Assembly: GCF_000013225.1 (NCBI RefSeq)
Contig: NC_007776.1
Location: 1,517,001 to 1,581,000 of the forward strand
Length of the DNA: 64,000 nucleotides
Reading direction: 5' to 3'
DNA from: Synechococcus sp. JA-2-3B'a(2-13)
GTDB taxonomy: Bacteria; Cyanobacteriota; Cyanobacteriia; Thermostichales; Thermostichaceae
The notes beneath the pieces were generated by a model. The model was not told where the DNA came from. It made no database searches and saw only the letters and a program-made list of their open reading frames with translations. The translations under genes were made by a program, and so were the position numbers. Position 1 is the stretch's first letter. Each line of letters starts with the position of its first letter. Of the stretch, positions 1-8,379 are shown in pieces.

Positions 1-1803
1 TACGCCGGCCTGACGTTGCGTCTACTGGAAGAAGCTGAGGCCAGGGTGGTGGTGCTAAACCTGCCCAGCAGCTTTGTGGTACCTCAAAACCTGGGCAACG
101 AGAACTTAGATGCCCCTCTGCGTCAGGTGGTGCAGCGCTACCCAGATCGCTTGGTCTTGGCCACCCGCAGCAGCGAGAGCTTTGGCCGCTCCGAGATTAA
201 CATCTACAACCATTTTCTGCCCTTCTCTTCTCTGCGGCTGGAGTACCTGGTGCCGCCAGAGCATGTGCAGGGGGTGGTGCAACATCGGGTAGACAGTGCC
301 GGGATCCTGCGCCAGGCCCAGTTGCGGGGGCTCTACCTGCGCCGCGACAGCCAAGAGGAGCAGATGTTCGCCTCGGTCGAGGCTCTGGCTTTTGCCAAAT
401 ACGACCCGGAGCGGGCCAGCCGCTGGTTTCGCGAGCGGGGGTTGCAGCCGATCCAATTCAACCCCCTCGGATCCCAGCACGGGATCCCCATCATCCCCAT
501 CGAACGGGTTTGCCCTCCAGCTGTTCTCCAGGCAGGATCCGGGTCTGTTGCCCCGATGATCAACCCCAGCCAAGCCTGCCGCGGCCAAGAAGGGATCCCT
601 CCCCTCGATCCCGAAGTTGCCGACCAATTGCGGGACAAAATTGTCCTGGTGGGTTTTGTGGGCGGCTACCCCGAAACCTTCCCAGTGCGGACTGCGGATG
701 GATCCCAGATTGCGGCGGTGGAGCTGCAGGCGCAAGTCCTCTCCAGCCTGCTCACCGGGGAGGTCTACCAATCCGTGCCGGGGGGGGTGGCGGTTGCGGT
801 GGTCTTGCTGCTGGGAGTGGGAACGGGACTGCTTTTGGTGCTTTATCGTCCCCCCCTACGTTCGCGTCAGCGGTGCGGAGCACTTTTGAGCCCTTGGGGC
901 TGGAAGCAACAGCAGTTTCTCCTGCGGCCTGTGGTGGGGCTTGCCGTTTACGAAGGGTGGGCTGTGGCCCAGTTTCTACTGGGGCGTTGGGTTTGGCCTC
1001 TCGTCTTGCCGGCCCTGGCCAGTGGGCTAACGGGGGTGAGCCTGCTGCTCACTTTGGTCATTGTGGAGAATCAAGAACGGCTCTTGGCCCAGCAACAGGA
1101 ACTGGAGCGCCTGCGCCGAGCCGAACAGGAGGCCGCCATTGACCAGGCTCGCAAGCTGCTCTACCGAGTAGCCACCGACATTCACGATCGCGAGCTGCAG
1201 GAGCTGAAGGTGGTGATGGACAACTTGGAGAGCTTGCAATGGCAGCAGCACCAGGGAAAAGCTCCCGATCCCACCGTCTACGACCACCTGCTCGAGCAAC
1301 TGGAGAGGATCGGACGCGGGATCCGGAATCAGCTCAACGATGTGCGCACCCTAGCCGCCAAGCTGCGCATCTCCCCCAGCTTGCGAGAGGGGTTGCATCG
1401 CGGCATCGAGATCTATCTGGACGAGCTGATCCAAGCGGGCAGCCTGACGCTGTCTGTGGAGCGCCAACTGCAACCTCTGCAGGAGCCCAACACCGGCGAG
1501 TGGTTTGATCAGCGAGAAGACATCTTGCGCTTTTTGCGGGAGGCCATCGGCAATGTCATCGCCCATGTACAACCCCCCAAAGGCAATGCTTCCTTTGTCA
1601 AGGTGTCGCTGGCCCAAACGGAGCGCCACTGCTGCCTTTCCGTGGTCAACGATGGTATCGAGTACGCTCCCGGCCTCAGCGGCGGCTACGGCAGCAAGGC
1701 CATGAACACCATCGCCCGCTATCTACCCAAGGGATCTTGGCACCGCACCCGCACCCCGGAAGGCCATACCCATGTCGAGCTGCACTGGGAGATGCCGCTC
1801 TGA
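1..1803 (+). CDS. CHASE2-domain sensor histidine kinase (5' end outside window)
   Basis: The frame is open from base 1, so the true start lies upstream. What remains is about 600 residues. The first ~255 look like the later part of a CHASE2 periplasmic sensor domain, ending in the typical VELQAQVLSSLL stretch. Membrane segments follow at about 255-278 and 305-350 (counted from base 16), then a coiled linker and a dimerisation helix with the likely phospho-acceptor His in DIHDRELQELK, which resembles the HisKA_3/NarX type more than classic HisKA. The ATPase part shows an N-box-like LREAIGN, a VVNDG turn and a GGYGSKAM glycine loop. It is inferred to be a membrane kinase sensing an extracytoplasmic signal; the ligand is unknown and no response regulator lies beside it here. 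A short dispersed repeat (859-883) encodes part of the loop between the membrane segments. Confidence 0.85.
   Translation, partial: YAGLTLRLLEEAEARVVVLNLPSSFVVPQNLGNENLDAPLRQVVQRYPDRLVLATRSSESFGRSEINIYNHFLPFSSLRLEYLVPPEHVQGVVQHRVDSAGILRQAQLRGLYLRRDSQEEQMFASVEALAFAKYDPERASRWFRERGLQPIQFNPLGSQHGIPIIPIERVCPPAVLQAGSGSVAPMINPSQACRGQEGIPPLDPEVADQLRDKIVLVGFVGGYPETFPVRTADGSQIAAVELQAQVLSSLLTGEVYQSVPGGVAVAVVLLLGVGTGLLLVLYRPPLRSRQRCGALLSPWGWKQQQFLLRPVVGLAVYEGWAVAQFLLGRWVWPLVLPALASGLTGVSLLLTLVIVENQERLLAQQQELERLRRAEQEAAIDQARKLLYRVATDIHDRELQELKVVMDNLESLQWQQHQGKAPDPTVYDHLLEQLERIGRGIRNQLNDVRTLAAKLRISPSLREGLHRGIEIYLDELIQAGSLTLSVERQLQPLQEPNTGEWFDQREDILRFLREAIGNVIAHVQPPKGNASFVKVSLAQTERHCCLSVVNDGIEYAPGLSGGYGSKAMNTIARYLPKGSWHRTRTPEGHTHVELHWEMPL
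859..883 (+). repeat. Short dispersed repeat, type A, inside the CHASE2 kinase gene
   Basis: CGTTCGCGTCAGCGGTGCGG followed by AGCAC. It forms two adjacent small stem-loops, CGC-GTCA-GCG and GTGC-GGA-GCAC. It is read here as RSRQRCGAL. Confidence 0.85.
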
Positions 1804-1808
1804 AAGAC

Positions 1809-2172
1809 CTACACAGCACTGAACAGAACAGATTTTTGCTCAGCGCTGTTGCTTTCTTCCTGCTTCAGCAACCCTTGACTAGCGGTAGGTTTTAGACCTA
1901 CCACCCCGCCAGAGGAGTCTCCACAGGCGTTAGCTTGTCGGGGTGTGGGGTTAGCTAAGCCCCGCACTGTACCCGTAGCGTCAGTGTCGGGATACAGATA
2001 CCCCCACATGGTGTATGGTGAGAGTAGTTGCACAAAACGGCTTTTGCCGGAATCTGGTGCAGCTACGCGGTGGGACATCCCGTGTCTGCTCGCAGAGGGT
2101 TCTTGCGTAGGCTCCCCAATGAAGCGAGAAGCCCACACTGTACCCGTAGGGTCAGTGATGGGAGTATGTCAC
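1809..2172. mobile_element. Decayed IS200/IS605-type remnant(s)
   Basis: The minus strand of about 1820-1945 encodes a stretch (NACGDSSGG...KQEESNS) resembling the C-terminal tail of TnpB proteins. Two copies of an imperfect palindrome, CTG-T-ACCC-GTA-GGGT-CAG, lie at about 1964-1990 (one base changed) and 2137-2160. The second is embedded in GAAGCCC...GGGAGTATGTCAC, the form of many IS605-family right ends. A perfect 7-bp hairpin (GGTAGGT/ACCTACC) is at about 1884-1902. A third copy of the palindrome lies just upstream of the intact tnpB at 5641-5667. The remnants seem to come from more than one element; exact borders are not resolved. Confidence 0.5.
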
Positions 2173-2308
2173 TTCCCCCAGAGCTTGGGGTACATTTCAA
2201 ACGGTAGCTGGGGTCTAGAAACATAAACCTAACCACCCGCTCCCTGCACACTCGCACAACTGCCTAGCGTTTGCACATCAGGTTGTAGAGAATTGTGCAA
2301 CAAAGTGA

Positions 2309-2334
2309 GGACTCCGTCCCACTATCGCGAACAG
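2309..2334 (-). repeat. Short dispersed repeat, type B
   Basis: On the minus strand: CTGTTCGCGATAGTGGGACG then GAGTCC. The second stem is GGAC-GGA-GTCC and the first is CGC-GATA-GTG with a G-T wobble. Intergenic. Confidence 0.75.
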
Positions 2335-2382
2335 TCAATCGGCGATTAGAGACAGCCCTCTTCCTAGGAAGCGTTCTTTGGC

Positions 2383-2673
<291 letters not shown>

Positions 2674-2800
2674 CGTTAATGCCCAACGCTCCGAGCTGCC
2701 GGGCAGAGTTCAACCAGGCCAGGAACAGCCTGTAAGCAGGGTTGTGGCTCTTGTCCCAGTACAGGGGAGCTGATAATAGCAAGGGGACTGGAGGACAACC

Positions 2801-3283
2801 ATGTCGGTGCTGGAACAGTTAAATATGCTGCTGGATGGCCAGCCGGTGGCCAGCTTGGCGGTGCTGGAGCAGGGATCCCCGGCGGTGTCGTTGGTGCCTT
2901 TTGTGGTGCAGCGGGATCCCTTGCGCTTTGCCATTGTCATCAGCGATCTTTCTGCCCACACCCAGGCTTTGCGGGCGGATCCCCGGGCCGCGCTACTCAT
3001 CCACGAGCCGCCCACCCCAGGGGATCCCCGCAGTAACCATGCCCTGTCGCGGGTGATGGTGAGCGGAGAAGCCCAGTTTCTCAGCCGCGAAGAGGCGCAA
3101 GCGCAGGGGTTTGAGGCCCTCTATCGCGCCAAGTACGAGATTGCCGAGATGATCCTGGGCTTGGCGGATTTTCACTTCTGTCAGATCGTCCCCAAAACTG
3201 GTAGCTTCATCCAGGGGTTTGGCCATGCATTCCGGCTGAGGGGCCCCAACCTGGATCAACTGGAGCACCTTGGTCGGGCGTAG
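2801..3283 (+). CDS. HugZ-like / pyridoxamine-5'-phosphate-oxidase-fold protein
   Basis: 160 residues with the split beta-barrel pattern of FMN- or haem-binding PNPOx-fold proteins: an N-terminal strand region (VASLAVLEQGSPAVSLVPFV), a central VIISDLSAHTQAL-like turn followed by ALLIHEP, then VMVSGEAQFL and a C-terminal FHFCQIVPKTGSFIQGFGHA. The last segment is typical of the HugZ/heme-utilisation subgroup, where a late His contacts haem. It is probably cytosolic. No haem-uptake gene lies nearby, so the substrate is unknown. ATG start at 2801; no operon partner on this strand. Confidence 0.8.
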   Translation: MSVLEQLNMLLDGQPVASLAVLEQGSPAVSLVPFVVQRDPLRFAIVISDLSAHTQALRADPRAALLIHEPPTPGDPRSNHALSRVMVSGEAQFLSREEAQAQGFEALYRAKYEIAEMILGLADFHFCQIVPKTGSFIQGFGHAFRLRGPNLDQLEHLGRA

Positions 3284-3350
3284 ATTATGAGAATTCCAAG
3301 GGCAGCCCGCGCCATCCTTGAGCCCAGGGAAGCTCTTGCTGCGCCGCTTC

Positions 3351-4289
3351 CTAGCTCCCCTCTTCTGGGGGGAGAGAATGGAGTCCTTTCTCAGGTTTTC
3401 GGGTGGGATCCCGGATCCAGTCCAACAGCAGCGGGTTGACCAGCTCGGGGGCTTCATCCTGGGGGCAATGGCCGACCCCCGGCAATGGGATGAACCCCAC
3501 CACGCAAGGAAACTCTGCCAGGGCCCGCCCCAGAGCAATGGGTTCCCAGGGATCCGCTTCCCCCCACAAGATCAAGACGGGACAGGTGAGCTGAGGCAAG
3601 AGATCTTCAGCCAAAGGCCCCTGAGAATAGCGCACAAAGGCCAAAAAGACCTCTGCCGCCCCCGGCTCCAAAGCGGGTTTGAGCAAAAGCTGGATCAGCT
3701 CCTCGGTAACCGCTTCTTTGCGCCCGTAGGCTTGGAGGAGGATATTGCGAATGGCCCTAGCCTGGGCCACCTGAGCAAAGAAGAAACGACCAAAGGGGGG
3801 CCACCCCAGCAGGGATTGCAGCAAAGGGGTGAACCGGCGGCGCAGCCAGGAGACCTGGCCCCGTTTCCGCTCGTGCAACAGCCGCAGCGAGGGATCCAAC
3901 ATCGCTACCCCTAAAACCTGGGCCGGATCCAGAACCGCCGCCTGCAAAGCCACAATGCAGCCAATCGAGTTGCCCACCAGATAGACTGGCTGGCCCACCA
4001 CCTCTCGGACAAAGTCTGCCACCAGGGATCCCCAGGTCTCAAAGGTGTAGGGCAAAGGGGATCCCGGCAGGGGCTTGGCGGATCCCCCAAACCCCAACAA
4101 ATCGACCGCATACACCTGACAGTGCTGCCCCAGCTCCGGCAAATTTTTCCGCCAATGGTCGCTGCTGGCCCCAAAGCCATGGATGAGCAACACGGCTGGG
4201 CCTGTGGATCCCGACTGTTGGTAGCGAATGGGCTGGTCACGCCAGAGCCAGCGATGCTCTGTGTTCGCGTTGGCGCTGCATGGCAACAT
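3351..4289 (-). CDS. Alpha/beta-hydrolase fold protein
   Basis: 312 residues. LLIHGFGAS forms the oxyanion-hole turn at about 35, GNSIGC is the nucleophile elbow (Ser), LILWGEADPW precedes the likely acid, and GVGHCPQDE holds the catalytic His. All three triad positions are present. The overall pattern matches cyanobacterial and plastid hydrolases related to haloalkane dehalogenase and pheophytinase-like esterases; the substrate cannot be read from sequence. The cap region (about 150-230) is rich in Arg, Leu and Gln. No operon partner: the downstream neighbour is convergent and the upstream one is a mobile element. Confidence 0.85.
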   Translation of the reverse strand: MLPCSANANTEHRWLWRDQPIRYQQSGSTGPAVLLIHGFGASSDHWRKNLPELGQHCQVYAVDLLGFGGSAKPLPGSPLPYTFETWGSLVADFVREVVGQPVYLVGNSIGCIVALQAAVLDPAQVLGVAMLDPSLRLLHERKRGQVSWLRRRFTPLLQSLLGWPPFGRFFFAQVAQARAIRNILLQAYGRKEAVTEELIQLLLKPALEPGAAEVFLAFVRYSQGPLAEDLLPQLTCPVLILWGEADPWEPIALGRALAEFPCVVGFIPLPGVGHCPQDEAPELVNPLLLDWIRDPTRKPEKGLHSLPPEEGS

Positions 4290-4330
4290 GGGGGTGCAGT
4301 GTAGGTTTGAGTCAGCGTTGCGATCCTAAC

Positions 4331-4357
4331 CGTTCGCGACAGCGGGACAAAGTTCTT
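4331..4357 (+). repeat. Short dispersed repeat, variant, beside the TnpB element
   Basis: CGTTCGCGACAGCGGGACAA followed by AGTTCTT. First stem CGC-GACA-GCG; second stem GGAC-AAA-GTTC. It lies between the hydrolase start and the TnpB right end, so the guide portion of the omega-RNA overlaps it. Confidence 0.65.
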
Positions 4358-4370
4358 GTGATCGGGGCAA

Positions 4371-4520
4371 GTAAACTACCCGGCTCCGACCGCTAAGCGG
4401 TACGGAGCGGGCTTTCAGTAGCCCTGAGCCTGCTCTGCTCTACCAGAGAACAAAACAGGCCCGAACCTCTAGGCTGGTTTACGGCAGCCCCCAAGAGCGC
4501 AATTACGTTTGCACCATTCA
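4371..4520 (-). ncRNA. Omega-RNA / right end of the TnpB element (inferred)
   Basis: The 3' end of tnpB runs into a right end with a strong hairpin (4383-4408, stem GCTCCG/CGGAGC with inner CCGC/GCGG) and stops at CGGGTAGTTTAC (4371-4382), the usual 3' boundary of omega-RNAs of IS1341-type elements. The tnpB stop codon sits in the hairpin loop. In the known mechanism the RNA is processed from the 3' part of the tnpB transcript and the flanking genomic bases act as guide; here that would be 4351-4370 read on the minus strand. The 5' limit of the RNA is a guess. Confidence 0.6.
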
Positions 4521-5610
4521 AGTCCGCATCTCCTTCCCATCCACAGTGCCCACACTTAAACGACTTACCACTGCGGTAGGATTGCGCAGGATCGGGATGG
4601 ATGTGTAAACACTTGTGACAGGTCTGCGACGTGTAGGCAGGCGGCACAAGAACCAGAGAAACCCCTGCAACTCTCGCCTTGTATTCCAGAAACTGGCGTA
4701 GCTGGTAGAACGCCCAACTGTTGGTTCTGCGCCGTTCGGCCTTGTTGCGCGGCTGTTGATTGACCCTTTCCCGGATCCCTGTCAGGTCTTCCAGGGCAAT
4801 AGCGCTGTTTGTGGTCTTTGCCCTAGAGACAATAGCTTTGGAGATGCGATGATTGACCCACGTTTGAAAGCGTCTCTCCTTGCCAGACAGCCGTTGCAAC
4901 AGTTCTCTGCATCTGCGCCGCGAACTGCGTGTGCCCTTACTGGCTTTGCGTTGGAGTACCGCCCTCAACCGGGAGTAGCGCTCTCGGACTCTGTTCAACT
5001 GCTGTCCATTCCAGTTATCTCCTTCCGATGTATGGGCAATATCTGTCCTTCCCAAGTCCACCCCGATCACCTTGTCGGTATCTTGTTGCTTGGGTGGCTT
5101 TTTCTCTACGCAAATCTGGATGTAGTAGGAGCCATCTTTGCGCTTGACCAGGGTGGCAGATTTGGGGTTGGAACCAGCCAGCATCCCACGCTGGTAGTTG
5201 CCAATGGCCAGTTCAAAGCGTTCTCTCCCTTCCACCGTGGTCAGCGACACCGTCCAGTCTTTTTGACGGAACGAAAAGATGCGAGCGTCGTAGGTAACAA
5301 AGCCGCTCTTAAACTCCTTGACGGGACGCTTTTTCTGCTTAGCCACTTTGCGGGAACCCGCTACCCGTCTGCACACCTGTTGGTCGCGTAAGCGGGACGT
5401 AGTCCTTGCCAAGTTACTGGACAAGCCAAACCGGGCTCGAATCTCGTAGTAGCAAAGGGATTGCAGCTTGACCGCGTTGACGATCTTCTCCGGCGTGTTC
5501 TGGTTGACCCAATTCAAGGCTTGGCCAAAAGCCTCCAAAGTCGCGTCCAATTTGGCGGCTTGCGACTGGGCTACCTTGAGCTTGCAGGAGACGGTCAGGA
5601 CTTGGGTCAT
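4393..5610 (-). CDS. tnpB: TnpB, IS200/IS605-type RNA-guided nuclease
   Basis: 405 residues from the ATG at 5610 (MTQVLTVSC). An in-frame extension to 5643 would run into the palindrome and is unlikely. All three RuvC motifs are seen: VIGVDLG (first Asp), AIALEDLTGI (Glu) and GDADLNGA (last Asp). The zinc ribbon CHKC...CGHC lies before the last motif. The N-terminal helix-turn-helix-like part and Arg-rich middle are complete, so the nuclease looks intact. No tnpA lies beside it, making this a tnpB-only (IS1341-like) element that would need a transposase in trans. The 3' end overlaps its omega-RNA. Between the alpha/beta hydrolase and the spermidine-synthase fusion it is an obvious insertion. 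Confidence 0.93.
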   Translation of the reverse strand: MTQVLTVSCKLKVAQSQAAKLDATLEAFGQALNWVNQNTPEKIVNAVKLQSLCYYEIRARFGLSSNLARTTSRLRDQQVCRRVAGSRKVAKQKKRPVKEFKSGFVTYDARIFSFRQKDWTVSLTTVEGRERFELAIGNYQRGMLAGSNPKSATLVKRKDGSYYIQICVEKKPPKQQDTDKVIGVDLGRTDIAHTSEGDNWNGQQLNRVRERYSRLRAVLQRKASKGTRSSRRRCRELLQRLSGKERRFQTWVNHRISKAIVSRAKTTNSAIALEDLTGIRERVNQQPRNKAERRRTNSWAFYQLRQFLEYKARVAGVSLVLVPPAYTSQTCHKCLHIHPDPAQSYRSGKSFKCGHCGWEGDADLNGANVIALLGAAVNQPRGSGLFCSLVEQSRLRATESPLRTA

Positions 5611-5640
5611 GGTTCTATTGTAACCTCGCATTCCTCCCGG

Positions 5641-5667
5641 CACTGACCCTACGGGTACAGTGCGGGG
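5641..5667 (-). repeat. IS605-type subterminal palindrome upstream of tnpB
   Basis: Minus-strand CCGCACTGTACCCGTAGGGT then CAGTG: hairpin CTG-T-ACCC-GTA-GGGT-CAG with one bulged T, the form of hairpins recognised by Y1 transposases. The same sequence recurs at about 1964-1990 and 2137-2160. It may be the left end of this element or a relic of a second one. Confidence 0.55.
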
Positions 5668-5870
5668 CTCCTGCGATTTCTAGCTGAGAGTACTGGCGGA
5701 GGGTGGCCCCCTTCCACCCGTTGGCGCACTTGAATCGAGGAACAAGGATCGGCCTTCCTCTGAGTTGGGTGATCCCAAGGGGCACCACCAAGCGGCTACA
5801 ACATCCCATCTCAAGCTTCCGGGAGAAAGTGGGGAATACTGGCAGTTGAGGGTTTTGCGGTGGGTCGGCT

Positions 5871-8192
5871 TTGGTTTGGCTAGTTGGCCTCAGCTTGTTT
5901 GGTAGCGCTTTTTGCCTCTTTTGGGGACAGTTGCTGCTGGGCAAGTTGCTGTTGCCGCTGTGGGGGGGATCCCCCCTGGTGTGGAATACCTGCCTGGCCT
6001 TTTTTCAGGCCACCCTGCTGCTGGGCTACCTGTGGGCAGACCGGCTGGGGCGCGGGCTCAATCCCAGGATGGGGGTGCTGATCCACGGGATCTTGCTGCT
6101 GGTCGGGCTGAGGCTTCTGCCCTTTCAGCTGGGGATCCCCGGCCAACCGGAAGGATGGTGGCCCCCTCTCGCTCTGTTGGCAAACTTGACTTTGGGAGCT
6201 GGGGTGCCGCTGTTTCTCCTGTCGGCGACGACGCCGTTGCTGCAACGGGGGTTGGCGGCAAGAGGGGTCGCGGGGCAACGGGAGGCTTTGGATCCCTATT
6301 TTCTCTATGTGGCCAGCAATGCCGGCAGCTTGGGCGGGCTGCTGGGGTACCCGCTGGTGTTGGAGCCTCGTCTGTCTTTGGCTTGGCAAACTCTCCTGTG
6401 GACGGGATCCTACGCGCTGGTGGCAGCCCTGGTGCTGCTGAGCGGGGTGGGTCTGCTGCTCAGTTGCAACGGCGTTGCCGAGCCACAAGAACGTGGGGCG
6501 GATTCCCAGGGATCCAGCGCTGCTCTGGGGAATTGGGCTGTTTCCTGGCGAGAGCGTTGGCGCTGGGCGGGGCTGGCTTTTTTGCCGGCGGGCCTGTTGG
6601 TGGCGGTCACCACTCTGTTGACCACCGACGTGGCGGCGGTGCCCCTGTTGTGGGCCATCCCCCTGGGGATCTATCTGCTGACATTCATGCTGGCTTTCGG
6701 GGGGATCCACCCCAATAAGGGGGTTTTGGGAACGACAGCTCTTCTGGCCTGCGGGGCGGTGGGGACACAGGTCTTGGGCTGGGTGAGGCCGGGTTTTTTG
6801 CTTTTGCCGCTGCATCTGACCACCTTTGGGCTGGTGAGCTGGGGCTGCCACAGCCGGTTGGCTTGCCGTCGCCCGCCGGTGGAGCAGTTGACGCAGTTTT
6901 ACCTGTGGCTGGCTTTGGGGGGGAGCTTAGGGGGAATGTTCTCTGCTCTCTTGGCACCGCAGGTGTTTGAGACAGTGCTGGAATATCCCCTGTTGCTGGG
7001 GATGTCGCTGGCAGTGCTGGGGGCTCAGGGGGGGCGGGTGGGCCTGTGGCTGGGGCTGGGGCTGCTCCTGCCTTTGCTGCTGTTGCACTTTCAACCGCAG
7101 GCGTTGCTGCAGGTGGGCGCTGGGGTGGGTTTGGCGTTGGGCTGGGCGGTGCTGGCGCTGTTGGTGTCAGGGGAGAGCCGTTCACAGCAGCAGAGCGGAG
7201 CCCCTGGCTGGCAGGCCAAGGTCGGTTGGGTGGGAGCAATGGCGGGGTTGGTTGTGCTGCTGGGGCAACCCTGGCTGCAGCCGGGACTGCAGGTGATCCA
7301 CAGCGAGCGCAGCGCCTTCGGCCTCAACCGGATCGTGGAGTACCGGACTGAGCAGGGATCCTTTCGTGGCCTTCTGCACGGCACCACTCTACACGGCAGC
7401 CAAAACTTGGATCCGGAAAAAGCGCTGGAGCCGCTGACCTATTTTTCTCGGTCTGGGCCGGTTGGGCAGGTGTTTGCGGCGTTCAGAGCCCAGACTGTGG
7501 ATCCCATGCCCGCCATTGCCGTATTGGGGCTGGGGATCGGCACGTTGGCCGCCTATGCCGAGCCAGGGGATGAGTGGACGTTTTTCGAGTTGGATCCCAC
7601 CGTGGTCGATTGGGCGAGCCGCTATTTTTCCTATCTCCGGTGGGCTCAGGCACGGGCGCAGGTGCAGGTCATCCTCGGTGATGCCCGGCTCAGCCTCAAG
7701 GGGATCCCAGAGGGCAGCTACGACCTGATGGTGATGGATGCCTTCAGCTCTGACGCAGTGCCGGTGCATTTGCTCACGCAAGAGGCTTTGGCCCTCTACC
7801 TCAGCAAGCTCAAGCCCCACGGCTGGCTGCTCTTCAACATCACCAACCGCCACCTCGACCTGGCCCCGCTGTTGGCTGGCCTGGCCGGATCCCTGCAGCT
7901 TCACGCTTGGCACCAAGACCACCGGGATCTCTCCCCTGAGCAACGCCAGGCGGGGCTGGCCCCTTCCCACTGGGTGCTGTTATCGCCGCGCGACGCTTCG
8001 ACGACCGCCTCAGCAGGGCGGAGCCCTTTGGCCCAAAACTCTGGAGTCCTGCAGGAACTGGATCCCTGGCAGCCCCTTTTGCCCCAGGCCGGGGATCCCG
8101 TCTGGCGGGATGATTTTTCCAACCTGCTGCAGGTGATCCGTTGGCCTTGGATCCCTTTGCCGAGAGGTATTCAGATCCCCAGTTCTGGATAG
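5871..8192 (+). CDS. Membrane protein fused to a spermidine-synthase-like domain
   Basis: 773 residues. The first ~470 hold many hydrophobic helices, starting with the conserved GKLLLPLWGGSPLVWNTCL stretch of the fused-spermidine-synthase family; the last ~300 are a class I methyltransferase-fold polyamine-synthase-like domain (VLGLGIGTLAAYA, FFELDPTVVDWA, LMVMDAFSSDAVP, then LLFNITNRH). In this family the enzyme part is anchored in the membrane and the true product is mostly unproven. The start is uncertain: the only in-frame start near the conserved N-terminus is TTG at 5871, with a stop 22 bases before it. It sits directly beyond the TnpB insertion, and the promoter region may have been changed by that insertion. 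Confidence 0.82.
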   Translation: MVWLVGLSLFGSAFCLFWGQLLLGKLLLPLWGGSPLVWNTCLAFFQATLLLGYLWADRLGRGLNPRMGVLIHGILLLVGLRLLPFQLGIPGQPEGWWPPLALLANLTLGAGVPLFLLSATTPLLQRGLAARGVAGQREALDPYFLYVASNAGSLGGLLGYPLVLEPRLSLAWQTLLWTGSYALVAALVLLSGVGLLLSCNGVAEPQERGADSQGSSAALGNWAVSWRERWRWAGLAFLPAGLLVAVTTLLTTDVAAVPLLWAIPLGIYLLTFMLAFGGIHPNKGVLGTTALLACGAVGTQVLGWVRPGFLLLPLHLTTFGLVSWGCHSRLACRRPPVEQLTQFYLWLALGGSLGGMFSALLAPQVFETVLEYPLLLGMSLAVLGAQGGRVGLWLGLGLLLPLLLLHFQPQALLQVGAGVGLALGWAVLALLVSGESRSQQQSGAPGWQAKVGWVGAMAGLVVLLGQPWLQPGLQVIHSERSAFGLNRIVEYRTEQGSFRGLLHGTTLHGSQNLDPEKALEPLTYFSRSGPVGQVFAAFRAQTVDPMPAIAVLGLGIGTLAAYAEPGDEWTFFELDPTVVDWASRYFSYLRWAQARAQVQVILGDARLSLKGIPEGSYDLMVMDAFSSDAVPVHLLTQEALALYLSKLKPHGWLLFNITNRHLDLAPLLAGLAGSLQLHAWHQDHRDLSPEQRQAGLAPSHWVLLSPRDASTTASAGRSPLAQNSGVLQELDPWQPLLPQAGDPVWRDDFSNLLQVIRWPWIPLPRGIQIPSSG

Positions 8193-8208
8193 GAATCCGG
8201 CTGCTATC

Positions 8209-8250
8209 GCTACGCGACCCTTCGGCAAACGTGTTAGCGTTGCGGAGCAG
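8209..8250 (+). repeat. Two abutting short dispersed repeats
   Basis: ATCGCTACGCGACCCTTCGG then CAAACG (a second repeat family, also seen inverted at about 14250-14275), followed at 8230-8250 by GTGTTAGCGTTGCGGAGCAG, a degenerate relative of the two-stem repeat. Intergenic, before the FMN reductase gene. Confidence 0.5.
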
Positions 8251-8379
8251 AAAAGTTAAGGAAATCTTTACAACTCGAAGTTGGTATGAGTTATGATTGT
8301 TTGCAACGTAACTGATGTCTGCTCGGGAGTCCGGCCCATGTCTCCTCTACAAGCCCTCACTGGCAATCCTCAAACCACC

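Larger units (their letters stand above)
1804..2382. other. Gene-free gap with decayed IS605-type sequence and a short repeat
   Basis: No convincing gene lies between the CHASE2 kinase and the Hli gene. Most of the gap is remnants of IS200/IS605-type elements (1809-2172) and one short dispersed repeat (2309-2334). Nothing else was recognised. Confidence 0.6.

Noticed and set aside
106-771. Long open frame opposite the CHASE2 kinase gene
   Set aside because: High-GC shadow of a clear gene; composition Pro/Arg/Gly-rich with no family pattern. The same holds for other long antisense frames such as 5880-6851, 39107-40438 and 48300-49085.
7986-8032. Further copy of the short dispersed repeat in the spermidine-synthase fusion
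   Set aside because: CCTCAGCAGGGCGGAGCCC shows only loose similarity; neither stem is preserved.
8293-8379. Extended N-terminus of the FMN reductase
   Set aside because: The extra residues lie before the conserved flavin-binding start and look like untranslated leader.
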